Assembly (NCBI RefSeq): GCF_019399895.1
Contig: NC_091866.1
Coordinates: forward strand, 11,277,308-11,341,307
Origin: Cardiocondyla obscurior
Taxonomy: Eukaryota; Arthropoda; Insecta; Hymenoptera; Formicidae
Direction: 5' to 3'
DNA: 64,000 nt
The notes below the pieces were generated by a model. The model searched no databases. It was not told the DNA's origin and saw only the letters and a program-made list of their open reading frames with translations. Position 1 is the stretch's first letter. Each line of letters opens with the position of its first letter. Positions 1 to 14,800 of the stretch are shown piece after piece. Made by a program: the position numbers and the translations under genes.

Positions 1-2877
1 CGGTGATTTTCGGTTCGTCGCGAGAGGTTAACGATTTTTTTTTCGCTCCGGCTCCCGTGTCTTTCGCGTCTTTCGGAATACGATTCGCGACGAGGAAATA
101 ATACCTCGGAAACGGCTTTGTTCGCGAGTCACATTTTCGCGGCTCGACTCTGTCTCTTAGGTAGCCTTGAGCTTTGTTCGGTTCCTTCGATTATACATTT
201 GTTATATTGCATTATTTTATTATACATTTTTTATTATGCGCATTGCAATGATACTTGCATATCTCGAGGTCACTCAAACGCGTTAATTAAATAAAAAAAA
301 AATGCGACAAATTTAAGGGGAAAAAAAAAAAAAAAAGAGAAAGAGGAAAAAAAAAATCAACGACAGATCGTCTAATTTACTCCGCCGATCTCCTTTGTAA
401 TTTCGCGCCGGAGGTTGGGAAAAAACGTCACCGATAATAAAAGAGTGTCGTTAAAAGCACCGCGTTTTACAAGCGATACTTCGCGAGCCGCGCTTTTATC
501 GCGTTTTGCAATATATTCGACGAACACAACGGCCGCCTAACAACGGCCCAACTAGCTCCGGAAGCGATAAATGACGTCACGCTCGTCGGTGCGCCTTGGG
601 TTCCAACAACGGTGGATAAGAGTATTCGGATACCGAGTTGGAACCCAAGGCGACGACAGTGACGTCGTCGATCGGCCACGGATCGCCTAAAACCATCGGG
701 TTCGATCAAGTTTGACGTCATTATTAATTTTCTCAACACGGTCAGTCTACATGAAATCCGAAATCGGCTGCGTGAAAAGCGATCGAAGACGAGGAACATG
801 AACCCATCCCACTCGTAGAATCGTCCGCGTCGCGAAAAATTGGCCGAGTAGCCGATCTCGCGTTCTCGAAACGCGAAACTTCGAGCTGAGCGCGCGTCAG
901 GGATATTATTACATAACGAGACACCGCGTAATTAACGAAAAGTGCGTTTTGCGAACCGGGACAGCGTAGTGGGAACTTTGAGAATGTTCCAAAAGAAGAA
1001 GGAAGATACCGACGGGAGTAGCGTTTCCGCGAGATGCGGAATTGCGATTCGCATCGAGCGTATGTTTTATTGTCCCTCTCTCTTTTCTTTACGGCCGATG
1101 CACCTGAGAGATTTCGAGAGTTGACAGTTGCATCGAGACAGAGAGAAAGAGAGAAAATGAGAGAGACGGAGAGATAACGACGACGACGACGACGATGGCA
1201 GCGCAACGAGCGATAAGTATCTCCGATTTTCTCGAGTGACGCAGCCACTTTCGTGCTCTCGGGGTCTCTCTCGAAAGTAGGCACGAAAGAGCCTCGAAAG
1301 CTAAGTCGCACTGTTTGTAAATCGTGAAACTCCTCGCGATCGCGAGCAGCGAATTTCCCTCCCCCCTCGCCCGCGGTCGTCATTATCGCCGGCCTCGTCA
1401 CTGCCCGTCGTTGTCGCGCTCTTCCTTCTCCCCCTTTCGTCACCATCTCCCGGTTACCGACGTCGAATCGGGGTAAAGCTTCCCGCGGTGAGCTGGACCG
1501 GGTTATCTCGAATAAAAAACGCGCCTTTTAACATCGCTAGCTAGCCGCCAAATCGAATTCTACCAACCCCTCCACCTTCAGCGAAATTAGCAATGCAAAA
1601 ACGCCGGGGGCTTTTATCCGAATGATTGCCGAATGTTTTAATGTCGCCATAAACCCTAAATTCTTAACGCGCAAGAAGAGAAGACATCGAGCGTCAAGCG
1701 AAGACGTTTTACACATCGCACTGATAGGCACGATTCTTTTACAGTAATGACCCTGAAATATTCATCATGTTTCGCGCTGCAATAAAAATTCGTGGAATTG
1801 TCGAGGGAATATAAATGGCAAAACGAAAATCGTATTAGTTTTGCGTCTACGCGGGGATTTTCAAGAGGGAAAGAAAAGAAAAAGAAATAATGCAAATTTA
1901 TATTGGCGAGGCCAAAAATACTCATCTCTTTGTAATCCCCACATCTCGAGGTAGAGGTTCTCTTTAACGCGTCCTTGGCAATTGTTGACGCCACCGCGAT
2001 TTAAAGCGTCGTTAGATTCGCCTGTCCCGGCCATATTTCGCAGCCTCCAGCCCCGAGGGCTTTCAAAAGAATGCGCCGCGATTTTTGTCGGGCTATTTGC
2101 GACAATTTTTACTAAATTTTGTCACGGCGCGGCACGTGTTCCTTGTCTCGGCTCAAGGCCGCAAGGTCACTGACATAGCCGCGGCTCGTTTTCGAACTGG
2201 ACTTTGATGGCAATAGCCGGTCGCCTGCATGTTAATCGCACCGTTCGTAATTGTGAACGGTCGTTTTAACGTTAGCCCCGGGTCCCAGTTATCTCTACGT
2301 CTCGCGTCATCAGTTCTCGCGGAATTTAACACCGACCAGCCGCGTACCAGATGCCGGCTATCATTCGTTGGTTACGAGATGACGGTACACGGAGTTACCG
2401 AAAAATCAGTGTGCCGGAATCGTGCGCGTGCAACTCCCGCATCTTTTCTCCCCCTTTTTTTCCGACCGACGTGTTATTTTTAAAACCCACCGAGATTCTA
2501 ACCATCTGACTAATTTTTACGGTCTCCCGCGTCTCCTTTCCACTCCTTCTCGTTGACAGTATTAATTAGACGTAAGAACTCTTCGCCGAGATCACCGGGC
2601 CGCGCGCGGCAACGTCTTGCGACGATAATTCCGTCCTCCTCGTCGCGCGCGATTCCTCCACGGTTGAAATAACGGTAAAGCAACGGAAGCGACGTCTTAT
2701 CATCTCGAGGCGTTTCGTTCGGTCTCGAATTTACGGGCAGTCATCGATTTTAACGATTTCCTAGGTCGAAGTGGCGCGGGAAGCTAGATAAATCACGTCG
2801 AACGTCTCGATCGCGAGGATACCGTCAGCTTCCGATCGACGAACCGAGACTTGAAAAGCACGTTTAACCTGTTGCAG
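1..2877. other. CpG-rich non-coding DNA upstream of the CGRRF1 exons
   Basis: No reading frame here has convincing protein character. The longest frame, on the minus strand at 742-1446, is Arg/Ser-rich and looks like an open-frame artefact of CpG-rich DNA. The stretch has short poly-A/T runs, a GA-rich tract near 1138-1176, a GAC/GAT-type triplet run near 1177-1196, and CRE-like palindromes (listed separately). The missing first exon(s) of CGRRF1 could lie here, but I could not locate them. Confidence 0.5.
572..720. promoter_or_regulatory. Two perfect CRE palindromes flanking a 16-bp inverted repeat
   Basis: TGACGTCA occurs at 572-579 and again at 713-720; a half-conserved copy (GTGACGTCGTC) lies near 659. 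Between them, arm 592-607 (CGCCTTGGGTTCCAAC) is the exact reverse complement of 637-652, separated by 29 bases. The match continues imperfectly outward, since GACGTCAC-GTCG on the left mirrors CGACGACAGTGACGTC on the right. CREB/ATF proteins bind TGACGTCA, so this may be a promoter element. It could equally be a small fold-back repeat that carries CRE sites. No transcript start can be read from sequence alone. Confidence 0.45.
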
Positions 2878-5800
2878 GAACATGATGGTGTTGCGCGTCC
2901 ACGGCGACGACCTCATGTTTGGCGGCGGTGGCGGCGGTGTGATAACGCATTCGCCACGCATACCGCAAATGGAAATGATGAAGGTCCACATTCCCTTCAC
3001 CTTCAAGCTTCATGAGAGCTTCAGGAGCACGTACGCCGGTAAGTCCATTTTCAGCCTAGATCTACATTGGTATAATGAGCCTTAAGACGTACTCTTTAAA
3101 GTTCTTAAAAAATAATCCGCAAAAAAAAAAAAAAAAAAAAAAAAGTAAAATAATAAGAGATTAAATTTCAATGAACTTTCTGGGATTTAGAGTTTAATTG
3201 ATTTATCGTAGTGGTCTTTCGTCTGATCCCGGACCACCTGGGTCTAGTCTACGCGAGAGTCTAGGTTCGTACTTCACGTTACCTGGGTCAACCGCGGCCC
3301 CGTGATTTATAACTGTTTGCTTAGCTCGCGCGGCGTGTCGCAAGACCCCCTCGCCTCTCGTAACAGATTTCTTGCTGTTTTCTTAATGCTACGGGGCCTC
3401 ACGTTCTGCGAAAATTCACGACGTCCGTAACTGAAAGCTCGCGAATATCCTGAGAGAGACGTTGAAATATTCGCGGTAAAAAAAAAAAAAAAATGTGAGG
3501 GTTGACAAGAAATTGGATTAATCTACCTCTTTAGTCTTTCTCTCTTTTTATTATACAAGTATTAGGAAATGGTAAAAAAAAGAAAAAAAAAACAAACGGG
3601 TCAAGCCAGAAATTTAGCAATGAAATGCCTCAAAGTTGGAACCCTTTAAGTATAAAACAATTATATTTTAGGAGTAATAATACGGTCGCAGTTATGTATT
3701 TAAATATGCGAGAAAGCCGATAAAGGTTCATTTTCTCTTCTACGGATGGTCAAGTACGCGGCGATGGGTTAAGGAGAGAAACCCATTCCGCCCAAGTACC
3801 AGTAGTGCGTTTCTACATAATATTTGCTATCTTACACGATATCTTATACGATTTCATCACATTGTGCAATCGGAACGTGTGTTCCCGTTGGAGATATATT
3901 TTAAAAAAATTTGCAACTCCGGATTAGGCAACGTGGGGACCGTAGGAAATTTTTTTTTTTTAGTTTGCGCAAAAGAGCGGGTTCCCGCGAAGATCGGGCG
4001 AGGTCAGCCGGCGATCGGCCGGCTGCGAATCGAAGGGATAATCGGTCGCGCGGGAAAGAGAGCACGCCGCGGAACAGCCGGCCAGTTCCTCGGGTCGGTC
4101 GCCGACGGAAAGTGGGTTATCTCGATAGCGGGCGCGCACACGCGCAACGAGAAAAAGACGAGAGCGTCGTGTGTAATTGGCATGCCAAGTGACAGCGGCG
4201 GCGAAGGCGCACCGGCTGAATTACGAAACGCCGGCCACCTTGACCGCACCGTCGTCTTAGTCGGGTCACCGCGAGTCGCTTGACTTTTATCGGCCGTCAT
4301 CCGTCGCGTCTTTTGCCAGCAGATACCGTCTCGTTTCTTCTCGTTCGCCAGGCAGCCCCGTTTCTCTCTCCCTTTCGCGAGTTATTCGGCTGACGTTTTC
4401 GTTTTCTTCTGAGCGCCCGGCCGGAGGGCTACTATTATGCAACCGGCGTCGAGGAGTACCTTGACACGCACGATTCAGCTTACATTTGGTAGAAAGAAGG
4501 GCAACACTTTCGTGGTTTAAGTATTATGTATACTTATGTATACTTATTATTATTATTTTTTTTTTTTTTTTTTTTTTTTTTATGAGAGGTAAGGCATTTA
4601 GGTCAATAGCCTGGATCTGAGATTAATACTACTGATAGGATCGTTCATCAGGTCGGGTTACGTAAAATTTCGGATTATATTATGTCTTAAAAAGAAAAAA
4701 AAAAAATTGGGACTCTGTCGAGGAAAGAACTTCGCGTAATTCTTCATGGTCATTCACGAGAGTCGAATTCGAAACGTCGATCGCCCTTGATTTTTCGTAC
4801 GAGGCTTACTTATGTCGAGGAGCAACTGCTTTAAGTGTTCTCAAAGTATCTTTTTTAAATTTGTTTAAGTCGCTTCCGTTTCGAGTTAACGTTGTCGAGG
4901 TTCGAAAAAGTTGAAATAATTCCGTGATTATACAACACATTTGCATCCGTCTATTTTTTTTTCCTTTTTTTTTTTTTTAAATTGCAAAAAGCTTTTGATT
5001 ATGAAACAACTTTGATTACAATATTGCTATTAATATGCCATTCAACACCGATATTACAAACTAAGCTATGCGGATTCGTAATGCACATCCTTGACGTTTA
5101 TCTCGCGAAAGAAATTACAAGACGTGACTTTCTTTCTGTAATTTCTTCTTCGTAAGGCGCATTAGAAATAATTACAAGCATTTTATTTGACGACGTTAAT
5201 GCAACAGATCCTGAATACGACCGATAATATCAGTGCTTATCTTGCTCATATAAAGAGCGTTCTATCTTTGCAATTTCTTTTGATTTCTCACATATATATT
5301 ACATACATATAATCGCAACATTGATTTAATTATTTTGAAAAAAGTATCAAAACCTAATCCGCGAGAATTATACCTATTTGAACTGTTTAAGCGAGTCTGC
5401 AGTTCGCCGCCGGGACACCTTCAAATTTCGTATAGTATCAGATTATAACCGGCAAGTTTTCCCCCTCCCTCCCCGTTATGGCGAATATACGGCACGCTCT
5501 TTGAGCAAGTCGCGGCGCATATTACGCAAGTTGCGTAATTGCGTGCACGTGTCGCAATTACGGGCCCCCAAGATGTTCTCTCGCGCGCACCCGCGTGCTC
5601 CAATCGCGATATCGCCGTCTTTCGCAATTCGCGCGGGCAAGCGAGCGTACATTTCTCTCTCTTTCTCGCACAAACCGCGCACCTCTCGGCACAGCCAGGT
5701 GGGACCGATCCGAAAAACGCGGCGGACCCGGTCACTCGCGATTTCGCCGCGAGCCGTCTGGCTGTTTGCGAAACAAACGGCGTCGCCATTAACATTGACA

Positions 5801-8800
5801 TTAACGTTTCTTCTCTTCTCTTACGTAAATTCCGGAGACACAAATTCGGCGGATCGAATTTTATGCCGCGATCGACAAACCCGCGGACTCGACCGCCGAC
5901 CGCGTAAATCACGATCCTCGTATCCTAATTGGATTTTTGCACGAGGTGGCGTGCCGCCGTTGATCGGAAAAGCTCGATCCGTATTATAGCGTGCCGTAAC
6001 AGTCTATTTGCGTCACTGATATGGAAATGATATGGAAAATAAAAAGGAAAGGAAGGAAGGGAAGTAAAATTACGCAAATATATATATATATATTTTAGAT
6101 ACAATCGCGATTATAACTTCAACGACATCGCGAACAACAATATTTTAACGTTATTTCCCAGTTGTTCGATCGTTATCGCGACGGAGTAAAAAAAAAAAAA
6201 AAAAGAAAATATTTCGATGACGTTCGTGATAAATGACCTCGGGCTGATTAACGAAGCATACTTAATAGACCGTAAAGGTTTATCAGTCGCGACTGTCCTT
6301 AGACAGTAAAAGACTATTTAATAATTATTTTCAGTATATTCTTACACGCTATTAAATTGCGTTTCGTATTATTATTTTTACTAATCTAATTAAAAAAAAA
6401 AAAAAAACTTGCTCTTGTACTTCGTTGCCTTTAATCAACTTTTAGTTAATTACCGTTAAGTTATACATGAAAAAAAAAAAAAATATACGACATTAAAACT
6501 CATGTGGTTATAATTAGAATTTTTTCCGTTATAAAAAGATTTATGCGACAAAAAAAAAAAAAAAAAAAAATAGAGAGAATGACGGACGGTTTGAATACGA
6601 TCGTAAATTTCGCAATTGGCGAGATCGGAAATTCGCGATTCCGTTTATTTGCCCGACGATCGCACATCCCGAGCGTCAGATTCTGAAATATTTTTCTTTT
6701 GCAAAGCAAACGCAGCTTCCGCTAATATTGAGCGACATTACATAATTATTTGACGGAATTGCGGCTCGACGGTTGAGAAATGCTTGCGAGTTTTCAAATA
6801 AATTTTCGTAATAAATTCGTGCGAAAGTACGAAGAGGTAACGACGCGCTTCGTTCCCCGCTTCGCGATATCGTGACTTTAAAGACTAGGTATGGCGTGAT
6901 GCATAGAGTCGGTCTGCAGCGTAAGGTCCGCGAAACTTGCGAAAGATCGTGCACGAGATGTAAGAGAAGTACGTCCGGGTGTCGGTGAAAAGAAGAAAAA
7001 AGATAGAAAAAAAAGAAAAAAAAAAGAAAAAAAAGTTAAGATGTACGAGTGTGCAGCTGATTCTTAACCTTTTCCGCCTTTAAACTTCCTTGAAACGTTA
7101 AACAAACTTGCACTGTACGCCACACACCTCGTTTTCAGGAAAACGAGAAGAGTTATTAAATTATCTCGTTTCTATTAAAGTAATCTACGGGTGATGTCAC
7201 CGCGAGGAATAATCTACCGTTCATGTTTATAATAAAGAAGCAAAGTAATGAGAAAATTGCGGTACGTGACATTTCGCGGTATTTAGTATCGTTCTATCCA
7301 CTAATAACAAGTTCGATTCCGTGACCGACACTTATACGAATAATTAAATAATTAACACGTATTAATTTGTACATTAGCCTAAGGCGGATACCGCAATTGT
7401 TTGATTTGTTCGACGCGAATAAATCACCCGGCTGATCCCGAAAGTGTCGCAATCTCGATACGATTTGCATGTGATTATTCGAATTTCGGCCTCGCTAACG
7501 GGCAGACGATTTTACATCCTCGCCTCGTTAAAGCACGTTCCCGTACCAGTTCCTCGTGGAACGATTATGGTGAAAGAAGAGAAAAAGAAAAGGGTGACGC
7601 GTGCGAGTTGCAGCAATGCTCGTAAAATAAAATAAAAAAAAAATAAAAATAAAAAAAAAGAAAGAACAAGTTTGACGAAAATGTCGCATACCCGAAAGAT
7701 CAGATCGCGGATTGCGACGAAATCTGGGACACACTTTCATGTTCCATGGTCATCCAGTTGGCCGATCCAGACCCGGCTCTTCTTCATTCTCTTTCGTTTG
7801 ATCGTAACGTCGATCGCCCACCCGGTATACGCGATGATACATACATCTTTGAGAGCGAGCACGCGCGCGCTCGTAATCTGTAAGCCGCGCTCGTAAGAAA
7901 ACCGAGGTGACGCGATAATGAGGGAACGTCACTTTTCAGTCACCGGCCGGCTGCAAAATCGTACGGCGCGCTCTTTTCTGAGAGTCGCCGATCGTAAGCT
8001 GAATAATTTCTGCCGTGCAAAAGTTTCCAGGTGTCTCGTACATTATTTTCTCTAACCGTGACGATTTGAGGAAAGACCTGACGGGCCAGGTTTTAATTGC
8101 ACGAGTGAAATCTCATACTTCGGACTTTCGCGAGGACCTCGGACTTGAGCGGCGAGGTCTCGATGCCGAAGTCAAGTTACGAAAACGATTAACGCGGATA
8201 AAGAGATTTAACCCAGTTTTGCAGGGTATGGAAATTTCGATGCGTCACTACTGTGCTTGCCGCGAGATCGAGTCGGTGAAAGGACAGACTAGTTGGTGTA
8301 ATTCGCGTACATTCGTGTACGATTGTAGCTATTCGGGATAGGCCCACCTTTGCGGTTGCGTGTTAACAGTCGAAGGATCGAAAGAAATCCCACCCAGCTT
8401 CTCGAATAGACGGAGAGAATTTTTTTATTAAAATATATATTTATTAATAAAATATATATATTAAAATAATCAAATTTTATATTAAAATATTAAAAATAAT
8501 AAAATACATTTATTAAAATATATATAAATTTATTAAAATACATGTTAGCGGTCGTGGACCATCTTGGAATTATGAGTTTAAATGCTGTACGGCAGACAAT
8601 GGTTATAGTATTTTGTATTATAATTCTCTGGATGATGCGTGGGATCCGGACGATTCGTGGCTGCAGAGGGAAGGCACGTCTTTAAGGCGTCCCTCGAGAG
8701 TCTCCTGGGCTGCTGATTGTGAATCCCGGCGAAGCTGCGTGACCGTACACGCCGTATATTGTAGACGTTCGTGCAGATATACGGGTAGGTCGGCCCGCTC

Positions 8801-11800
8801 GATTATCGAATTCCATTACGTAATCGCAGACGATTGCGCCAGCGACGGCCTGTCCGCGTGTTGCCGGTTGTTAGAATCACGAACCAGTCCGCCGCGCCCG
8901 TCTCGCCCGCCTCTACTTTCAGGTCAAGAAATCATTAGGGATGAAATTCATATCTTTATCTTTTCATTGATGTTTTATTGTTGAATAGTTGCCAGAAGTC
9001 AAAATCGCTTTTAATCCGAGCAATTGAGAAATAAATTCTCGGACGCATCTTCCTTCGGTATACTTTTATATTTCACTGTTTGACATTAAAAAAAAATTTT
9101 ATGTCTAAGTTGTTTACTTTCCTTTTTTTTTTTTTTATTTAAGTCTGAATAATTCTTTTAAATCTCTTGCCTTTTTTTTTCTCTTTTTTCTAAAAGTTTT
9201 TGTCTTTTATTTTAATATTTTTTTTGTCGCTCGTACTTTTGAATTTAAAAACTTGATGAACTTTAGCTTACACAAAGAGGAAAAATAAAATCGGCACATA
9301 GGCGTCCGTTTTTTTTTGTTTTCGTTTGTAGATGCATCTGTTGTTAATATCAAGGTTGCAATAATTAGAATAATACTTATCGTTTTATAAGAAATTTAAT
9401 TTTAAACCGTAAACAACGATTTGACGAGTGGAGGCTCGCGGAATGAACGTGCAGTTTCGCACGTACGCCTCTATAACCGGATCCAGAACAAAGCGAGCGA
9501 ACAGATACGTTGTAATTGACTGCAACGAGTCTGGGTCGCGATATTCAATATGAACGTAGATCCAGCTGGCAAGAATAAAGGAATAATTGCGGGAAAAGTA
9601 TTTACAAGAATGCTTTTTTTTTCTTTCTTTTCTTTTTCTCTTTGGCGAGAAATCGAAGTTAGCTCAATTTAATTTAGACGACGACTCTTTAAGAGGAAAC
9701 AGATTCTTATAACTCGCTTCAGTGCGAACGACATGCGTTACGATAGAGTTTATCGAAGCGAATTCATTCATACCTGCTCGGCTCATTACGTTTGACGTGA
9801 ATCTTTTTTTTTTTTCTTTTTTTTTTCTTTTTTTTTAAACGTGTAAATAGATCACGCGTACGATCAGCGAGAACACTTGCCCGACCTGATCATCGCAGCG
9901 ACCTTGATCGATACTACTGGCGACTGACTCAATACTACTGCTCAGTCACGTAGATCGGGTGAGCAACTTTTTTTCCACCTTTCTTTTTGCACCGCAAAGA
10001 GATATTTCGTATTCTATTACCAATGTTTGTATATATACACCCTAACATTATATCGATAACATGTCCCGCACAGCCATTAACGGTGACAGCAAAAAATAAA
10101 AGTTGATTGGATCAATGAGAAAAAAGGAACGTTACATTATAGCGAAAAGGTCTTTTTTTTTTTTTTTAGAAGAACGCGGATTTTAATTCACGAGAAGAAT
10201 TTTTTTTTTTTTTTTTTAATTAATTGGATAATTATACGATATCTTCGATAGAGTTACGTCTATTATTCAATCACAGATCGAATCCGGATGACGGAAAAAA
10301 CAAAAGCGAAGTGCGATCCTTGATGCATAACAAGTAAAAAGACATACTTGACATACAACTCGTCGAACAAATTGTGTAAGGTTATTATTTATACAAAGTG
10401 TTATATGACAGATGCGAGGATTAGCGTTGCTCGTTAAAATATTCCACATTAACCACAAATAAGACGCTTGGAATATATTTGATTTAAATACTCCGACTTG
10501 TTTATCCGTTTTTTTTCTTTTTTTTTTTTTTTTTTTCTGCAGGAAATGCAACCGTCGATTGCGGAACAGAGAAATATTTAAAACGCAAATTACAAATTAA
10601 CGGAGATGGAAACGCGATTCGCGAGCCGGTTTTGCACGATCGCGAATTCTGGATCGCGCTAACTTTGTCCCTTTCGGCCGCAAAAAAAAAAATATAAAGA
10701 AGAAAAAAAAATCGGTAGAGACGAGGACGAGCGGGTTGGATTCGCGCCCACGGAAATCCGAAGCGTGCCGCAGAGTTCGAGATCTCGTGGTGCTCGGCGA
10801 GAGGCAAACGAAAGTGAAAGCTACCGGCGAGACGCGACGCGTTCGATCCGCGACTTTAGGTGAGCCGCGGGAGGCTGCACTCCAATTCATCCTGCCTCTC
10901 AATGGAATTTTTTAAATTTTTCGGGGGGGTAATCCTTTCATTCGAACGCGGCACCGGTCACTTCCGGGGAGCCCCGCTTCTTACCTCCCCCACCTTTCCT
11001 CTCCCGCAAAGAACCGCCGAGTGATTAGAGGAGAGCGCCGGAGCAGCAAAGTGTGACGCGACCTGGAAACCCCTTTGGTTCCCTTACGCAGCGGAGATAG
11101 TCTCTCGGAACGAGACCGTGTCGATAAGAGAGAGAGAGAGAAAACTCGAAAGCGCGTTTCTTACGCAATAATTTTTAGTAACCAGCCGTGAAATAACAGC
11201 GCCGTAATGCCGCCGCCGCCATCCCGCCTCGAACTCTCGCCGAGATGTTCATCGCGCGACGAGCGCTAAGGACGAGACGTCCGCGCGTTCACGTTGGGTC
11301 GTGCCTTTCGCAAGCCCGACGAAAATGTCACGCGTATGCACTCAATTTCGTATGTAATTTTAATTACGAATTGAAAGGGACCATTACTCGTTGTTTACGC
11401 CGCGCGTGATTGCGCAGCTGAGAGAAAAAGATAGAGAGAGAGAGATCTTCACGGAACCCCATCATCATCTTTCGTCACCGTTTAAATTTGTTTTATCACT
11501 ATTAACGGAAAACACTTAAACGGGTCACGTCTGGCGGATGACAAGCACCTCCGTGGTCGTAAATAAAATCTCGCAACATCAGGTCGCCAAATAATTTACC
11601 GTCGGACTGTCAATGATGTTAATGCGACAAATCCAATTGTCATTTATCCTTTTTTTTTTTTTTTTTTTTTTTTCACCGGCGATCCGCGTCGTTTATTAAA
11701 ACGACGTTAAACTTGTGAATTAAAATTAAGACACCGTCGATAGTTTTGTTCTTTATTTTTTCTGATTTTGTACTCTTTTTTTATCACGCGATACACTTAT

Positions 11801-14800
11801 CGAACATAGAGTAATTATAACGTCATATATTAACGATTTCGTGCAAGCGTTATGTATTTATAACGTCATTATTACATCCTGTGGAAGCATTGGAACTTTT
11901 CAACGTGACCAAATTTGTACTCTTACAAACGTTGCGCGATATGTGCCACAAGCAACGCTATTAGTTTCGAAATGGAGCACGTGTGACACGTGCGACTCAA
12001 ACGAACGTTGCCGAAAACCGATAAAATAGCGAGAAACGCGTTATTATATTAACAGTTACTCCCAACCCTTCAATTTACGCTTATTACATCGCACGATTGC
12101 GCTGACCTTTTTTTTTTTCTCTTTCTCTCTCTCCCTCTTTCTCTAAATTGCTAAATAGTTCTCGTAATATCCACGTTGTTTCGGTTCCAGCGCATAATTT
12201 TCCGGGTGAGATCAATTTATACCGCAACACGTTGCGTTCTGCAGTTTCGTACTCCGTATACTGTGCAATACTCCGAGCGATACGCGAGATCATGCCTGAA
12301 AGGGCACTTCTAAATGCCGGGAACCGGCACGCTGGGTTCTCGTCGGTGCAAATCTAATTTATTGCTAGGCCGATAGGCGATTGAGAGAGGCCCGCGGAAA
12401 AAGGTCGACGGCGCGGAGGGCTCGGCAGAGGCGGCCCCCCCACCGTCGTATGGCGAGATCGCATCCGCGATGCGATCGGCGATGCGTTCTCCGGCAGCGG
12501 AAAAAAAAAAAAGCCTACCGGCGGCTCTCTTGCAGGATGGTGAATTACGGGGCGTTGCAAAATACTCAGGGTAGAGGGGGAGGTTTTGCGCAATTAAGCG
12601 GCGCGAGCTGCTGCGTTTCGGCCCCGAGCCCCGGCTTGAGAAAAAGAAACTAAAATTTCGTAGTCGTGGTAATACCGGTCTCTCCCGTTAAGCGTTCACG
12701 CGCCTCGCTCTCTGCCTCGTATATCTCGATTGCGCCACGTACCGTTACGATCCGCGCCGAATTGTTGCGCGATCGTAAACGGGGCGTAAAGCGATCGGGG
12801 CTAATAATCCGCATTACGCGGCAACGGTCGGATAATCGAGCCCCTCCTTTCCCTCCTTCCCCGACGATTCTATTTATTTTTCCTTTTTGTACGCTCGGTG
12901 ATAAAGCGATAATCGCCGATTAAGTAAACGGACAGATGAAACGACGATAATAACGATGGAGGTGTAATTGGGAAACGACCTCAATGGTCGAACAGTGCCT
13001 CGCGTTCTCTTTCCCCCGCGATTGTATTCGCCGATTGCCATGCAGCGACAGCTCGACAGCGTTACGTTGATCGTTATGCTGATCTTGACATTTAAACCTC
13101 TGCGAGCTTTGTAAATCATTCGCGATATTGCGAGGCGTTTATCTTAACAATCCGAGCGACGGGCGAATGTAAGTCCGTCGACGGGCAATTTTTTTCTTTT
13201 CCTGGTCTTTTTTTTTTTTTTTTTCCAGCTTCTAACAACAGCGATAACGATTAGCTGGCAATAAGATCTCGACACCTTGTTTTTGATTGTCTCAGATTCG
13301 AAAGACGCGGTGTTTAAGCGAAAAGCTCTGTCGGATTTGTCTCGCGATTTCAACTTGCAATTTCGACCTGTCGAACTTAGTTCTGCCTGTCTAAAGTTAA
13401 ATGCTTTGTTTTAGAAGTGGAGTGCGAGGTGTCCAGCCAAGTGGAGTATTCGCTGCAAGCAATCTGGGGCGTCTGCATAAGAGAGCTGCATCTGGCGCTT
13501 TGGAAGCCTTGGAGCACGCTGCGGGACGCGTCTTTGAACGGTACCCTACTGCAAGGTCACGCGCAATACCTGACACCACCGCAAACGTATCCTTTGAGAA
13601 AATCACTCCCGAGGCCTCGGCCGCAAGATCTTTTCCGCTCGACTTTCAAGACGCGAAACAACAGGAAGTGCAATTACGAGTAATCTAGCAGGCCAGCCGG
13701 ATCACGTGCGATCTAGCGAACATCTGGCTACCTCGAATTTGTCTCCCGTGACAAAAATATAACGATGAATCGTACACGTACGATTAGCGCGATGGCTCGT
13801 GTCGAACCGATTAAACCGGAAATACGCGGAAAATAATTTACAAGTCAATCACGGACGTTTTTAATTAGATGTTTTCCTCGATCTATTTTGTATTCTTAAA
13901 AATACAAGACACCGATTAATTAGCTCGCGTTCATTTTTTGTTCGTTCGTTTGTTACTTGCGTATATGTTGAATTATATTTCCTTGACCGAAACTACAGTA
14001 GACAGCCGCACGACGAGGAAACGTTGAGATTGTCGCTACCGGCTCCGGGATTGGAGTTGGGAATCCCACCACGACTCTGCTATCCTCTGGTGATCTTTCT
14101 AATTCGAAGAGACAACCGGGATCTCCATCCCGACGAGACCGTGAGTTTCTTTATTTTACACATTAAAGAAAAGGAAAAGAAAAAGAAAGCGGAGCCTTGT
14201 CTCACTGTAATTTTATTGTTACTCGTCATCTCTCATGGCATTCTGTTTAAGGTGGCCCTGGTGAACGTTGTTCACATTAGGGACAGCGTGTGCACGCTAC
14301 CGACTTCGATTTTAGCGCAGTATTTAAAGCAGGCGAACGGCCAACTGTCTTGCTTAAAGGTGAGTGGTAACACGAAGTAATCAATTTTTAAAGTGAATCT
14401 CGGTATCTGCTATTAATCATCCCTGTCGAATCTCCTGAATATTACAAGTTAATATTTCCACTCAGACTCGTAATTATATTTTATAAACATTTAAGATCTC
14501 TATCGAAAACCGACATAACGATAACTCGCGGTCGCGATTTTTTCACAGCAATTGTACCTGGCCACGGGGAACTCGAGCAACTATGACGAGAGCGACGCGA
14601 TGTCGTCGGCAGGTCTGGGTTCGCCAGCTCTAGCACTTGCCGAGCCATGCAACAACAACGACACCACCAACGGCACCGGTGGCGGTCGTGGCACCTTGGT
14701 GGCATCCGGCCAAAGTGGCGAACAAGAGAACGGCTCGCTTTGGAACACCGCGGGCGAGCAGCTCTGCGTCGTCTGCCAGTACTTCCCGTTATCGCGTGCT

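Noticed and set aside
742..1446. 234-codon open frame on the minus strand
   Set aside because: Arg/Ser-rich throughout with no domain, repeat or splice context, and CpG-rich DNA gives long frames by chance.
5378..5989. 203-codon open frame on the plus strand, with overlapping long frames on the minus strand
   Set aside because: All frames in this CpG-rich block are open, with Arg/Ser/Pro bias on both strands. It lies inside the CGRRF1 intron with no family features.
7309..7320. GTTCGATTCC, T-loop-like, as a possible tRNA
   Set aside because: No matching acceptor stem, D-arm or anticodon arm could be placed around it.
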